Of a stretch of DNA of 64,000 nucleotides, positions 1 through 13,090 are shown one piece after another. The notes below the pieces were generated by a model. The model was not told the DNA's origin, did no database searches, and saw nothing but the letters and a program-made list of their open reading frames with translations. The position numbers and the translations under genes are program-made. The stretch spans positions 22,198,298-22,262,297 of the forward strand of contig OW285189.1 of the NCBI GenBank assembly GCA_935421135.1. Direction: 5' to 3'. The stretch's first letter is position 1. Every line of letters begins with the position of its first letter. This DNA is from Bugulina stolonifera (Eukaryota; Bryozoa; Gymnolaemata; Cheilostomatida; Bugulidae).

Positions 1-814
1 CCCCATCCCACACACACCCTCCCCACACCGCTACTGTTAGCCAGTCCAATTTTGGCCGCCTCAACTTTTTCAAGAAAGTTACCCCCCTGCTATAGTCTAC
101 CGCTAGACAAAACAATTCTACCCAGACTCTGTGTTAAAAATAAACTTTGTACTGTAGAAGCAGTTTTGTGTGTGCAGCCTTAATTGTACATGTATATAGT
201 ACATTCATGTGATATTTGACGTTCTACATTCTACAATACATGTACATGTATTATATGATTATTTGTTGAAATTAACTGCTCCTGAAAGGAATTGCAAGAG
301 TAATTTCTTTTTACTATTATTACTGATGGATGTACATTTTAATTCATTGTTTTGTCAGTATATTGATGACATTAGGTTGTACGATCATGTATATTAAATT
401 TATGCGTTATATACGTAAGCCTAGGGATACTCCTTGTAATGTATCTCTTTGTCTAGCATATACTATGTAGGTCTAAGCTGAACCTACTACACTTATGTAA
501 TACTATTTTCGTTCCCACCCTGTGTTTTCACTGTTGCCTCCCATTTCACCGTATAAGCCCGGTGAGTTTTTCTTAATTAGTTAGGAGTTTTAACTAATAT
601 ATACAGTGTACAAGTACATGTACATGGGCACTTTCATCTTCCCATTCTTGAGTATTATTTACCTAACAGATGTGAGAAAGTCATGGTGCAAATTGTTGTA
701 CGAGTATGATGCAATAATGTGTTTGAGCATTGTGTCATCTTTTCAGTCTAAATATTTCAGCATTCGTCTAACTATTCAGTTACGAATGTTTCAGGCTGGA
801 GCAGTCTAATTTGT
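1..814. other. AT-rich DNA with no gene
   Basis: No coding exon, RNA gene or terminal repeat was recognised. The first 100 bases are C-rich and may be the end of a repeat cut by the window edge. Short open frames here have no family resemblance. Confidence 0.5.
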
Positions 815-2260
815 TACGTTATTAATTATAACATCAATATGACATGAGATAATAAAGAAAATACATTATAATGAAAGGAAGGACACAGGCATGCATCCTT
901 TCTCCGCCCACAAAGAGGGTCCCTACCGTCTGCAAATTTACATTGTAGTTTGGTTGAAGAAACTCGCTATTTATTGGCTATTGAAAATATCAAATCAATG
1001 TCTGCTCTGCTATAGCCACATTCTATAACTGTGAAACTTTCTATTCGGGCAGAGTAGAGGAGTACCATAATGAGGCTTCTTATCTCTCCTTTGCTATCTT
1101 ATATCAAGACACAGACTAATTATGACTGCAAGGAATTTCAGGCTAGCGTCCTTCTCATCACCAAAACATGATGGGAAATCATATATAAGGCCGAAAATGT
1201 TACATTAATAGCACACACGTTTCAACTTTCATATTGCAAAGTTGAAGAGCTTGTTGATTTGCTTAGTGCACAAATACTTCAGTTTAGTATATCATGAAGT
1301 ATCTGTTAACTAAGGCACTCAATGAGTTCTATTTTTCGCTGTTTGGAAATCACATGGAAGTAGAGTAAGTAGAGTTATTGTACGCTGTAACTGGGTATAT
1401 CGAAATTATATGAGGCTATTGGCACAAGATCTGTGAAGCTGTATTTTGCGCCAATTGCATCATACAAGTTTGGTAGCAACAATTCAGCAGAAACGTCACA
1501 GCTTACTCAATTCTTCTCTTGGAGTTTGGATATAGGCAATGTTGGATTGCATAGTTTTTCTGAAGTGTGATAGTTGCTTTACACACGTCAGGATTACTAT
1601 GCCATTCATCATCGAGGCATAACACTACAGCTTTATTCAATTTCTGCTTTCACTGGATCTCAAAGAGGGAACTGAGAAACACGATGGAGACTAAGAGGAG
1701 TTCGACGTATATGTTGTATAATATTTCATGCATATATTTCAATGTTTAGCCGTTTTTAGGTAGCAAGGTAAATGTTGTGTTTGCTCTGTTATTTAATTTT
1801 ATGGACACTACTTCTTTTGTGAAGTTCACAGTGGACAGAATATATTTCCTAGCACATGATACAATGTTTACATGAGCCGGGTAATATGTTCATTCCAATA
1901 GTGTTACCTAAACTACCTTAACTAAGCCTCAAAGACCGGGTGTCGCTTGCAGAATGAGACTATATGGAGGAAATGTTTATTTGTTCATAATATGCACATG
2001 TATGTATGTAGGTATTTCTGCGGGGCTGTAATCTCTGTTTATTCCAGGTGAGCAGGCAAAGATTATATTTGTTTCTAGCAAAAACTCTGAGCTGCACTGA
2101 TGAGGTGTCAAACACCGAAACAGTTCGCTGTCTGCAGATTGAGTTTCGCTTTGTGAAATTTTCATAATAATTTTTGACATAACATTGTAAATTATTGAAT
2201 TTATATTTTAGCAACTACAATAACTTTGTAGCATCAAACAAACCATGTAAAACGCACACA
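815..2260 (+). repeat. Block H, copy A (ribozyme-bearing repeat)
   Basis: This block recurs at about 11.5-13.1 kb and 20.2-21.9 kb in the same orientation. Shared landmarks are a CAACTTT/AAAGTTG hairpin near 1225, the GTGTCGCTTGCAGAATGAGA segment near 1940, and the hammerhead near 2082-2146. The copies differ by many substitutions and small indels, so this is an old duplication. No long open frame is conserved between copies. It could be a non-coding transcription unit, a decayed non-autonomous retroelement, or simply part of a larger tandem repeat. Confidence 0.7.
2082..2146 (+). ncRNA. Type I hammerhead ribozyme, copy A
   Basis: All conserved core parts are present. Inner stem I is CTGCA (2092-2096) pairing with TGCAG (2133-2137), and an outer stem I, AAACTC with GAGTTT, is separated from it by an internal loop. 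The core CTGATGA is followed by stem II GGTGT/ACACC closed by CAA, then GAAA. Stem III is CAG/CTG closed by a UUCG tetraloop. The cleavage triplet is GTC, predicting self-cleavage after position 2132. Entry through stem I makes it type I. Such motifs are known in animal retroelements such as retrozymes and Penelope-like elements; which carrier applies here is unknown. Activity is inferred, not shown. Confidence 0.88.
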
Positions 2261-3539
2261 TTGTAAATTAAGTTTTGCTTTTATAAAATTTTTATATCAT
2301 TTCTTATACATGTTGTTACCACTCGTTATGTAAATATATACCAAAGAATATAATTTCATGTATCGTATTGAGAATAAAATCGGTATTATTATTTAAAAAA
2401 ACTATATTTTTACAATGTGTAATATTTGCTTCATCTAGAAACCATAAGCACACAATAATAATCAGTGTAGTGTACAAGAACAAACAGCATAATTTATTGT
2501 GAAAAAATGCTAAGATCTGCTTTTTCAGGCAACAGCATCACTTTCTATATTTACTAGAGTTCAAAGTTTGTGCTGCATATATGCTGCATGTGTCTTACGA
2601 TAATTGCAACAACATAAGCAAAATAAACAGTTGCACATGCATAAAAAAAATGTTTGAAGAAATAAAACAAACAAGCATGTATAAAAAACCCTGAATATGT
2701 TTTACAAGTATCAATATTAGTCAAAATTGGAATATTCGTACATTTATATATTTATAAATACATAGACAATGCATAGCTGTTTGCCTATTTTATACACACA
2801 TGCACATTTATTCATTCGCAAATAAAAGAATAGAATAGAAGTTTTCCTCTCTTTTCCCAAGAGCTAATTTGCACAATAGAGTTGTCCTCTCTCAACTAGA
2901 TTTTCTTTCAAAACATTCAGAGAAAACCAAACTGTGAGAGGATAACTTCTTGTTGTAATAATTAGCTTCTGAGTGTTCTAATGCATGGTTTAGGATATGG
3001 CTTGGTTACAAGATCTTCTCTTTCCAGAGAAGATGACCAGACAGGTGAACAGACAGTTGTCTGAAAAAGAACAATCGGCCTCTCATGTAGCCAACCCTTT
3101 TTTTACCTGGGAAAATAAGCTTTGCCGCTTTTTTGGAAAATTTTTTAAATATGGGTAGGAGAGGACAACTTCAGTTTATAATCACAAGCTTCTATGAGTG
3201 ATCATTAAAGCAATAATTACACACAGTGAGCAACACAAAATTTAAACCTGTACGTGTTGAATGATTGCTCTGACCACACTGTCACTAAAGTTACTTACAA
3301 CAGAGGAGGAACATTCTTTAGGTGAATAGTCCTGTTCTATGTGCTACATGGATACACTGCACAATTTAGTGGCAGAAATATTGTGTTAATCTGATAATTG
3401 TAGCAATAAAGTATACATTTTTTGTAATTCATCGAGGAGCATAGTAAATGCTTACCACTAGTCAATTTTAATCTGTTCCCACTCATAAATCTGGGTTGAC
3501 CCAAACAAAAAATGTGAACAAAGTTCAAGCTATACACAG
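2260..3539. other. Gene-free stretch with short palindromic repeats
   Basis: No gene is recognised. The stretch contains several inverted-repeat half-sites of the dispersed GAGTTRTCYTCTC / GAGARGAYAACTC family, at about 2881-2950 and 3010-3030, and a segment near 3078-3100 (GGCCTCTCATGTAGCC) that recurs near 33048. Confidence 0.45.
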
Positions 3540-3930
3540 TAATACCAAAGAGCGTAAAAGGAAAGAGGGATCACTCAATGATAATACCCTGTCTCACCAA
3601 ATACGCCCAGTTTGGCGGTACCGACGTTCCGCGATCAGCTTTCCCGCCATTTGCCTACTGATGTTTTGGATAGCTGATCGACTGTAATCGAAGCTTAACG
3701 ATTGTTATATTTGAGACCACGTATTGAAATCTTGTTAGTGGAAGTAGAGAGTTTATACGAGCTCGTTGTAAAGAAGCGCTTCTTATTGGTCCGCGGAACG
3801 CCAATCATAAGCGCGGGTTTGCACACAAGGTATGACAACTCCTTGCGTAACCCGTACCGCGTTCGGAGGCGGGAGGGAGACAGTTTTTGGCCGGAGTGAA
3901 ACCTCTTTCCTTTTACGCTCTTTGGTAATA
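3540..3930. mobile_element. MITE with near-perfect TIRs and GC-rich core
   Basis: The element is 3545-3925 (381 bp). Its ends CCAAAGAGCGTAAAAGGAAA are perfect inverted copies for 24 bp and imperfect for about 32 bp. Both sides carry TAATA, a likely target-site duplication; the exact TSD length is ambiguous because TIR and TSD letters overlap. The interior is much more GC-rich than its surroundings and holds a GCGCTT...AAGCGC palindrome around CCGCGG with CCAAT motifs in both orientations (about 3774-3812). No transposase is encoded, so it is a non-autonomous DNA transposon of uncertain superfamily. Confidence 0.8.
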
Positions 3931-4390
3931 CCAGATGAAATAATGGTGCTTATTGTGTGTAAGGGTAGTTAACTCCCAGTTAGTGCTCAAATACCAAAAG
4001 GTGCAACAAGGTGATGAGGCATTAGAACCTATTATTCAAACTGATAAATATGTACATTATTTTATTGTTACATCTTTTAAGAAAATCCAAATAAAAGTCA
4101 CATTTCAAGTGCCATTACTACAAAATAATTTCAATGAAGTGATTCAAAGTCAATCTGTTTTACTTTGATAAAGATTCAGTTCTATCTTAAGTTCTATCAG
4201 TGTGTTGTTAATCATCACTATCTTTCTGATATTATAATGTAGGTTTAAATATAGTAATACGTGTACATGCAGCCAATAAGAAAAGAGAATGATGTAGGGC
4301 GTTTATCCATGCCAAGATAATCCTCTGGCATCCTATCTACAAATTCCAATTTTGTGTAATACCTGCAGTGAGATGTAACAATTACCCAGC

Positions 4391-5160
4391 TTGGAATTCA
4401 TACAGGTTGATATTCAGAGCAATTTATAAACCCAGAAACAGAGCTGCTCTGTACCAAAGAAGCATGTAAAATGTGCTACTCATACAGACAGAACTAGCGG
4501 TATATATATTTTTAAGTCAACACTGTAGATCTGGTGGTGTAATGGATTACTATTTAATAAGTTACAACCACAATATTATGTGTGATTGTAATATGGTAGG
4601 CTTCAGTCTTACTACCATTCCTTGTGTAAACTCAATAGAATTTTTAGAGTTATCTACTCATTATTATCACACAAAGAGAAAGGACAACTCTTATAGTACA
4701 TTGTGTACTGTATTAATAGGCTAGATGCATGTACATGTTGTACAACAATAGTATGCCAGACTTAGTACATGTAGATGAATGGTAAGAATCGGAACCTTTT
4801 CAACACTCGTGTCACAAGAGAAAATTTATGCCTGCAGTCAAATAATGTCTTATTCTGTCAGTGTCTTTTCGCTTCCTATCTGCTCGAAAAGGGGCAAGTG
4901 AGTTTGCTATAATGGTAATACTATATGTATCTGGATTCTATTTCATTGTACTAACTACATGTATAATGATCTTAAAAGCCAACATTCTGTTGAAATCATG
5001 TAGTGTCTTATATGTATATATCAAGGCACAGGCTGCATGCTACTGTTTGAGACCTGTTATTACAGGTTTTTTATTATTGTATATTAATGTAAATAGTATG
5101 CTTTGTTCTGGTTGCTCATGCTTTCGTGGTTTCACATGCAATGAGAAGTAATAATTATAC
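4391..5160 (+). repeat. Block T, copy 1 of a tandem pair
   Basis: The segment starting CAGCTTGGAATTCATACAGG repeats about 780 bp downstream with many point differences. It includes a conserved AGAGTTATCTACTCATTATT ... AAAGGACAACTC inverted repeat (about 4646-4692). A 96-codon open frame (4861-5151) is not preserved in copy 2, which argues against coding. Confidence 0.6.
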
Positions 5161-5960
5161 AGTCTGTAATTCATACAGACTGATATTCAAAGAAATACTT
5201 TCAGAAACAGAGCTGTTCTGTACCAAAGGAGCATGTAAAATGTGGTGTTGGTGGGAACAGAAGTAGTGGCATAAATAAGTAATATTCTAGCGATTTTTGG
5301 CGGTGTAATGGGTTACTATCTAATAAGATACAACCACAATACTAAATGTGATTGCAATATGGTAGGCTTCAGTCTCACTACCACTCCTTGTGTAAACTCA
5401 ATAGAACTCTTAGAGTTATCTACTCATTATTATCACACAAAGAGAAAGGACAACTCCTATTGCACATGTTTGCTGTCTTACTAAGCTACATGCGTGTACA
5501 ACAACATTATGCTAAACTTTGTACTTGTGGATGAATGGAAAGGATAGAGATTTTTTCAACAACAATATAATGAGAGAAAAATTATGCCTTTAGTTAAATC
5601 TTTTTTTATATTCTGTCATTTTCTTTTCACATTTTAAGTAGAACGATCCTACTTCATATCCATTTAAAATGAGGCAAGCGTGTCCACTGTAATGATGATA
5701 TTACAATAGGAATTCCTTTTTAATGTGCTAACTACAATATTAAATCAGCATTCTGTTTAAACCACATGCTCCTGCTGCATATCACTGTTTAAAACTTGTT
5801 CTTCCAGGTTTTGTATTATTGTATGTTGTCTGTTTATGTCTTTATGATCTTTCCTATTCTATATTCCTACCATTTTATTGAAGTAATCTTATATTTCGCC
5901 GCATTCAAACATATTTTGATTTTAGTGCTCTTCTATCATTGCCGAAACAATGGGTCCTTT
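5161..5960 (+). repeat. Block T, copy 2
   Basis: This is the second copy of the 780-bp tandem duplication. A third related copy lies at about 14.74-16.0 kb, split there by a hAT-like insertion. The hydrophobic open frame at 5796-6062 is not conserved among copies and looks fortuitous. Confidence 0.6.
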
Positions 5961-7810
5961 TTGTGGTTTGTTATCATCATATCATTGCTTATACCCAAGT
6001 GGAAAGCTGCTACACAGCAGTACTACTTTGTAACAATAATGTTGAGAGGGCTTTATACTTGACATGGTTATGAATATCAACTCCACAAAACTGTTAGTGT
6101 AATTATGTCACAACAGTGGCATATGTTTACACTAGCTAGACTCACAGAGCCCAGGGAACCCCACCACAAAATAGCACTGCCATACAGTCATACATTGTAT
6201 TCACACAAAGACGAGTGTAGCATGTGCATTCGTTTACACTTTACAACCCAGTCTAACGATGGGTATACTTTTTGGTGCCTGGATAAAATGGTTCTAGTTG
6301 GAAAATCCCAACTATGCAAGCCTACATCCAACCAATCATGGAGCTATGTTTTGTACCCATATCAATGACAATATAACCTATATAATTACTGTTTAGATAT
6401 ATATTTTTATGGAATAAAGCTAGTCTAATACCAACATCTTGAAGCCAGATATTTAGCCAGCAGATAAGGCAAGAAAGGACAACTTCTTGCAGGATTCAGC
6501 ATACATGTAAACATACTAATTCTATGACGTACAGAAAACACTTGCTGTACAATGGCACTGAAATAGACACTCTGTAACATTTTATCTCATATCCAATACA
6601 CATGTACTTACATACAATGTGTATTATACATTATACATGTATATAGCAGTAGACTGCTGTCAGTGGATAGTAATGATAGCAGGCGCTCTAACAGAAATAC
6701 ACATGACCTCTACAATCTAATAGAAGACGACCAAATACAATTATTTGTGTTTTTACAAAGGCTGACTTTATATAATGGCAACACGTTTTGGTTTCAGTTG
6801 AACATACATGTTTATAGTTATAATAGTTGTGGAGACTCATTTTCACAAAGTGAATAGTTTTGTATATACAAGTAGTTATATCAATGAAGTAAACCCAACT
6901 GTGTTATATAATGTTTAGTGCTTTATTAGCTACATTAAAATTATATTAGATCTAAAGGCTAATTATATTCACACCAGGTCCAAATATAATGATTTGTGCC
7001 CCATTATGTTGACAATAAAATTTAAAGTTTGCTAATTAAAATTATGTGCAACAGGTGTCACACCATAAACTGCATACTTGCCAAGACTTTTAAATTTTGT
7101 CCCACTCTATTTCCTCCACACCTTTACTAAATTTATGATTTCTCACAAAAGGTTAAGTATTCAAATTAATCTAATTCCCAATGGGGGAAGGAAATGGTAT
7201 TTCATAGCCTCAGCTCCTAAGGAAGTTTATCAAAATCACTACATATGATGCAGGTGAGAGATATCTGTGGCTCTTGAAGAGTGAATGACAATAGAAAGCA
7301 CATTTCAATGACCAACCATATTTGTCAGCAGGCATCCATTTGATTTACTAGGACTAGCTGCCTATTGTAAGATAATTAGTATTGTGAAATGTACATGTAT
7401 TTATACATTGCATGTAAGACCAAGTGTGATAGGTTACAGGATGGAATTACTATTCCTATAGTATTGGATATACATGGGTATTTCCACTTCACATGACAAG
7501 AGAAACAATACTTTTATAGAATATTTACATGTACATGTCATTATTGACAGCATTAGTTCAATAAATGCACACATACAGTATAATTATGTTAAACATTTGT
7601 TGGCCATTCCTGTGTGCCACAATCCTGCCTGTTTGGAATAGCAGTAAATATATGAAAAACAGAATGAAAGCGTTTGACAAAGTAATATCAAATTGGATTT
7701 TTCAACTAAGATAATTGAAGAGCCAAAAAGGTGGACTACAACAAGAGTGCAGTGTAACCTCTATTGCATTGTAACAGTAGATAGCAGCTGAATTAATACT
7801 ATTACTGTAC
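5961..7810. other. Non-coding part of the segmental duplication
   Basis: Stretches near 6110-6380 and 6600-6690 reappear at 17820-18010 and 18180-18260 in the same order, so this belongs to the ~9-kb duplicated unit. The open frame 6105-6368 is disrupted in the 17.8-kb copy. No gene is recognised. Confidence 0.5.
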
Positions 7811-9310
7811 AGAATAAATACCCAATGTTGTGCATAAAAGGTTAAATTTTAGCTTTTGTAAAACTAGCATTTCTGAGCGACGATATCAGTTCTTTTGCTG
7901 ATCACTTTACGTAACGCCGACCTATCTGTCTAGACAACATAAGTCTAGACAGATATTATACTATAATTAATATAGAATAACGGAAAATAAATACAAGTTT
8001 AATGCATAAGAGTGTTGATACACACATGCCTTCACTACAATTCATTAAAATAATCTTTGAAATTTAAAGTGGTTTTAAGTGTGTGCATGTGTACAAAGAC
8101 ATGAATGTTGGTAGATAATTAAGTCTGCACGTATAAATTGATTTTACAACATATTACAATATTTTGCTACTTTGATGATCAGTTATGTTTTCATGCAATA
8201 ACAAGTTTAGCTTATAATTGTAACATGCAGGAAAGTAAAAGTATAATTATCTCGGTTTTGACAGATGTTAGGTTTCTAATGACGTTTGAAACTTTTAAAA
8301 GAAATAATTTAATATATTTATTATCTGTCTGTAGAGAAAGTCTGTTCAATTGATTATTTTGTAATGCCTTCATAGCAACAAAAGAAAATGGTTTGATGTG
8401 TGATGAATTTCCTTTGAATTCAAGCAGGCACACTGTATGTATTTCTTTGCCAACGCTATGCTAATTATAATAGCTGTAAGAGACCGCTGTTCAAAATGAT
8501 GCAACTTTATCTGCAAATATATTTCAACCAGTCGAAAATATTTATGTTCTAGATTTTCAATGCCTTGTTCAATGTTATATTTGACAGTATGTAGGCCATA
8601 AAATAATTATGTATAAGATCTGGTCTCCATTCCATAATGTACTACTAAATACTGCATGCTTATAGGTAACAGAGATATTGTAGGTTATGCTAATAACATA
8701 CATAATGCACATAATACGGTGAAAAAAATTTCCACAGCCGTCTTAATTTGATTTTCTAGAGAAAACTTAATTTTTGGATGTTGAATACTCTGACTTACAA
8801 TATAAATTCACACATACATCATCAGCCTGCAGAGTGTGTTGTAATTAGCTGCTGGAATCATAGCAACTTGACACAAATTTTTAAGATAAAACTTTACACT
8901 ACTGATGACTTAGTATGTTTCTCTTTGCCGATTGTCATTTTGAATTCAAGTTCAGTATTTCAGCAGTGTGTTTGTGAAATGAAACTGCATAATTTTAACA
9001 TTATATTATTGTTATGCTTGGTATGATATAGGGAACATATAGGATGGAACAGCAGGACCAACGAGGCAGACCGAGAGAGGTGTTTTGTGTCTACTGCATG
9101 CAGAGTTCAAGGATCAACTAATAAATGACTTGATTCTATTTAGTATTGAAAGCATTATAAGCCCTGCAATACTCAGTGCAATATACTATTGCTAAAGAAT
9201 ACAGTGTCTACACTTTGTGTTGGTACAAAAGAAAGGAAAACTCCAGGTCGCACACAAATAATTGTATTCACAAGTGAATCATGTAGGATGCATAGAATAT
9301 TACTGTAAAT
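7811..9310 (+). repeat. Block X, copy 1 (1.5-kb tandem repeat)
   Basis: It is about 1.5 kb, directly followed by a highly similar copy. It contains a perfect 13-bp hairpin, TATCTGTCTAGAC with GTCTAGACAGATA (7923-7955, 7-nt loop), which persists in altered form in the other copies. Short open frames such as 8138-8353 and 9635-9859 are conserved only because the two DNA copies are very alike; they have no family signature. Confidence 0.75.
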
Positions 9311-10805
9311 GACATGTACCCAATGTTGCGCATAAAAAATAAAATTTCAACTTTTGTAGTAAAACTAGCATTTCTGAGCGACGATATCAGTTCTTTTGCT
9401 GATGACTTCACTTTACGTAACGCCGACCTATCTGTCTAGACAACATAAGTCTAGACAAGTATTATACTATAATTAATATAGAATAACGGAAAATAAATAC
9501 AAGTTTAATGCATAAGAGTGTTGATACATGCGTGCCTTCACTATAACTCATTAAAATAATCTTTGAAATTTAAAGAGGTTTTAAGTGTGTGCATGTGTAC
9601 AAAGACATGAATGTTGGTAGATAAATAAGTCTGCATGTATAAATTGATTTTACAACATATTACAATATTTTGTTACTTTGATGATCAGTTATGTTTTCAT
9701 GCAATAACAAGTTTAGCTTATAATTGCAACATGCAGGGAAGTAAAAGTATAATTATCTCGGTTTTGACAGATGTTAGGTTTCTAAAGACGTTTGAAACTT
9801 TTAAAAGAAATAATTTAATATATTTATTATCTGTCTGTAGAGAAAGCCTGTGTAATTGATTATTTTGTAATGCCTTCATAGCAACAAAAGAAAATGGTTT
9901 GATGTGTGATGAATTTCCTTTGAATTCAGGCAGGCACACTGTATGTATTTCTTTGCCAACTTTATGCTAATTATAATAGCTATAAGAGACCGCTGTTCAA
10001 AATGAGGCTACTTTATCTGCAATTATATTTCAATTTGTCAAAAATATTTATGTTCTAGATTTTTGATGCCTTGTCCAATGTTATATTTGACAGCATGTAG
10101 GCCATAAAATAATTATGTATAAGATCTGGTCTCCATTGCATAATGTACTATTATACTGCATGCTTATAGGTAACAGAGATATGGTAGGTTATGCTAATAA
10201 CATACATAATGCACATAATGTAGTGAAAAAACACGTTTGTTCAGCCGTCTTACTTTAATTTTCCAGAGAAAACTTAATTTTTAGGTGCTGAATATCCTGA
10301 CTTACAATACAAATTCACACGCACATCATCAGCCTGCATTGTGTGTTGTAATTAGCTGCTGGAATCATAGCAACTTGACACAAATTTTTAAGATAAAAAT
10401 TTACACTACTGATGACTTAGTATGTTTCTCTTGGCTGATTTCATTTTGAATTCTAGTTCAGTATTTCAGCTGTATGTTTGTGAAATAACATTGCATTATT
10501 TTCGCATTATATTATTGTTATGTTTGGTATGATATAGGGACATATAGGATGGAACAGCAGGACCAACGATGCAGACTGAGAGAGGTGTCTTGTGTCTACT
10601 GCATGCAGAGTTCAAGGATCAACTAATAGATGACTTCATTCTATTTAGTATTGAAAGCATTATAGGCCTTGCAATACTCAGTGCAATATACTATTGCTAA
10701 AGAATGCAGTGTCTACACTTTGTGTTGGTACAAGAGAAAGGACAACTCCAGGTCAAACACAAATAATTTAATTCACAAGTGAATCATGTAGGATGCATGG
10801 AATAC
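9311..10805 (+). repeat. Block X, copy 2
   Basis: It is offset from copy 1 by about 1.5 kb with few substitutions and small indels, so this is a more recent duplication than the 9-kb one. More diverged copies lie at about 16407-17290 and 18646-19800, and partial copies at 24.8 kb and 36.3-36.7 kb. Confidence 0.75.
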
Positions 10806-11084
10806 TAGTTAGTTTTCATATAATTTGCTGGTACATTTTCTTTTAATGTCATTCTGTTCTCGTGTGCTCCAAAGGTGGATGTCTAAATTGCTGTCATACT
10901 TTGGTTGAAACAAAATCAACAACTCTGCATTTTATAACCACAAAATACATTTAGCCCAATTTAAGTCATAATCAAATTGCCTATTCAATAATTGCAGTAA
11001 ATGCAGCTGCAAAAATAAGTGCCTCTTGCTCTGGTACGTTTTTAGAATTTGTTCCTTTGCACTAAAAAGTTTGGTCTGGTCTAC

Positions 11085-13090
11085 AGGATGTAACCTGAAT
11101 CAGTTATACCAATATTTGCTGCTACACTGAGAGATTATTTTAGTTCCTAGCTGAGCATTCACCTCAGGTTTCCATATTATTGTAACAGTGAGCAAAAATA
11201 TTAACAAAGTTTAGTAAGTCTGTTTGTCAAATTATATTTAATTAGAAATGTGATTAAGGTCTAACAATATTAAAGTTTTGTAACACATGGGCTATTAGCC
11301 TAATCCTGAAGACACCTTTGGTCAACATTTCAATATACAATATAGATAGGGCAAATGGCAATCACTCCAATAACCAAGAAATAAACAGATGATATTTTGG
11401 AACCAAGCTGTATTATTATAATATGCGAATAAAACACATGGTTCAATGTAGATCATGCTACATGTTTCAAATTAATTTTTTTTTCTGATTATGTAGAATT
11501 TGGGCTTTTAGCCAGTCAGCCATAAAATAAATAATTATCCAATCACAGTTGTGTGATCTGTTCTTTCTCACAGCCTCAATATGCCATTAGACTATAAAGG
11601 AACAGTTAATGGCAAGAAAGGTATCCAATTTTATTTAGAAGAGTTTTTCCCGCTTGCAAACAAAGTTTCAGCTCGCCATGCCGTTGAAAACCTCTAATAG
11701 TTCTTCTTTTACAATTATTGTATATACGTAATAATATTATCTAACTGTGAAACAGTGTTTGTGGGCGGAGACGGAAGGACAAAGTACTATGCGGGACCTT
11801 ACTGTTACCTTCCCTTTATATTGATGAAAACTGCTTAGCACTGCAAGGAAATTCAGGCTAGCATCTTTCCTTCCCAGGATAGGAAATCATATATAAAGGA
11901 AGCAACTGTTACACTTGTAGCACACAGGCTTCAACTTTAAAACTGCAAAGTTGAAGAGTTTGTTGATGTCTTCAGTGCATGGGCACCTCAGTTTCGCACA
12001 TCATGAGCTACCTGTTAACTGAAGATATCAATGAGTTTTATTTTTCGCTGCTTAGAATTCACCCGAGACACAAGTAAGTAGAGTTAACTGGGCAGCACAC
12101 ACGTTTAAACTTTTACATTGCAAAGTTGAAAGGCTTGTTAACAAATTAGACTTTGAAAATTACTCAGTCTAATAACTCGTGAGTAATTTTCAAAATCAAG
12201 TAGTTAATGAGTTTACAAGCACCAGGAACATCAGCGAGCAGACAGAACAGCTAAGGAATTTGCACTTGGCTATGGGTGTGTAATCTGAGCAACTGAATTG
12301 CATGCCGTTAGTCAAGTACAAATTTGATAGCACTTTGCAGCTACTACTCTCAACTCGGCACTTTGGTTCTTCTTGCAGAGTTTGGATAAAGGCAATGGTG
12401 GAGTTGAGGGTCTTTGGGATGTATGATACAACATTTACATTCATTCCAAATACCCTTTACTCTAACATTAAGTCATAGCGCTACAACTCTATTCTATTTC
12501 TGCCTTCACTGAATCTCAAAAAACAATATGATTGAGAAAAAGTATATGATGGAGTTCGACGTATACGTTGTATAGTATTTCACGCATATCGTTTCAACGT
12601 TTTGCCGTTTGTAGGTAGCAAGCTAAATGTTGTATCTGCTCTGTTATTTAATTTTATGGACATTGTTTTCTTTGAAAAATTCACAGTGGACAGAATATAC
12701 TTCCTAGCACATGATACAATATTTACATGAGTGGGGTAGTATATTCTCTCCAATAGTGATGCCTAAACTACCTTAACTAAACCTCAAAGACCGGGTGTCG
12801 CTTGCAGAATGAGACTATATGGTGGAAAGGTTTATTTGTTCGTAAAATGTACAATGTACATGCATGTATTTCTGTGTGTGTGTTATTTCTATTCATTTCA
12901 GGTGAGGAGGCAAAGATTATATTTATTTCTAGGACAAACTCTGAGCTGCACTGATGAGATGTAATTAACGCCGAAACAGTTCGCTGTCTGCAGATTGAGT
13001 TTTGCTTTGTGAAATTTTAAATTTCAATTTTTGATATGCTGTAAACTATTGAATTCATGTTTTAGCAACTACAAATGTTGTAGCATCAAA
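11085..13090 (+). repeat. Block H, copy B (extended)
   Basis: Collinear with 19803-21920. The shared part begins GATGTAACCTGAATCAGTTA and runs through the AAAGTTG hairpin to the hammerhead. It lies immediately downstream of block X, the same order as in the second macro-unit. No coding exon is recognised. Confidence 0.7.
12936..13002 (+). ncRNA. Hammerhead ribozyme, copy B, stem II degraded
   Basis: Inner and outer stem I (CTGCA/TGCAG, AAACTC/GAGTTT), CTGATGA, GAAA, the UUCG-capped stem III and the GTC cleavage triplet (predicted cut after 12988) are intact. Stem II is changed: GATG opposes CGCC with one A-C mismatch and one G-T wobble, and the loop is longer. It is therefore probably weak or inactive. 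Loss of only stem II while the core survives suggests recent decay or tolerance of stem II variation. Confidence 0.65.

Noticed and set aside
5796..6062. Hydrophobic 88-codon frame that could be a membrane peptide
   Set aside because: Not preserved in the duplicated copies of block T; AT-rich DNA readily yields Phe/Ile/Tyr-rich frames.
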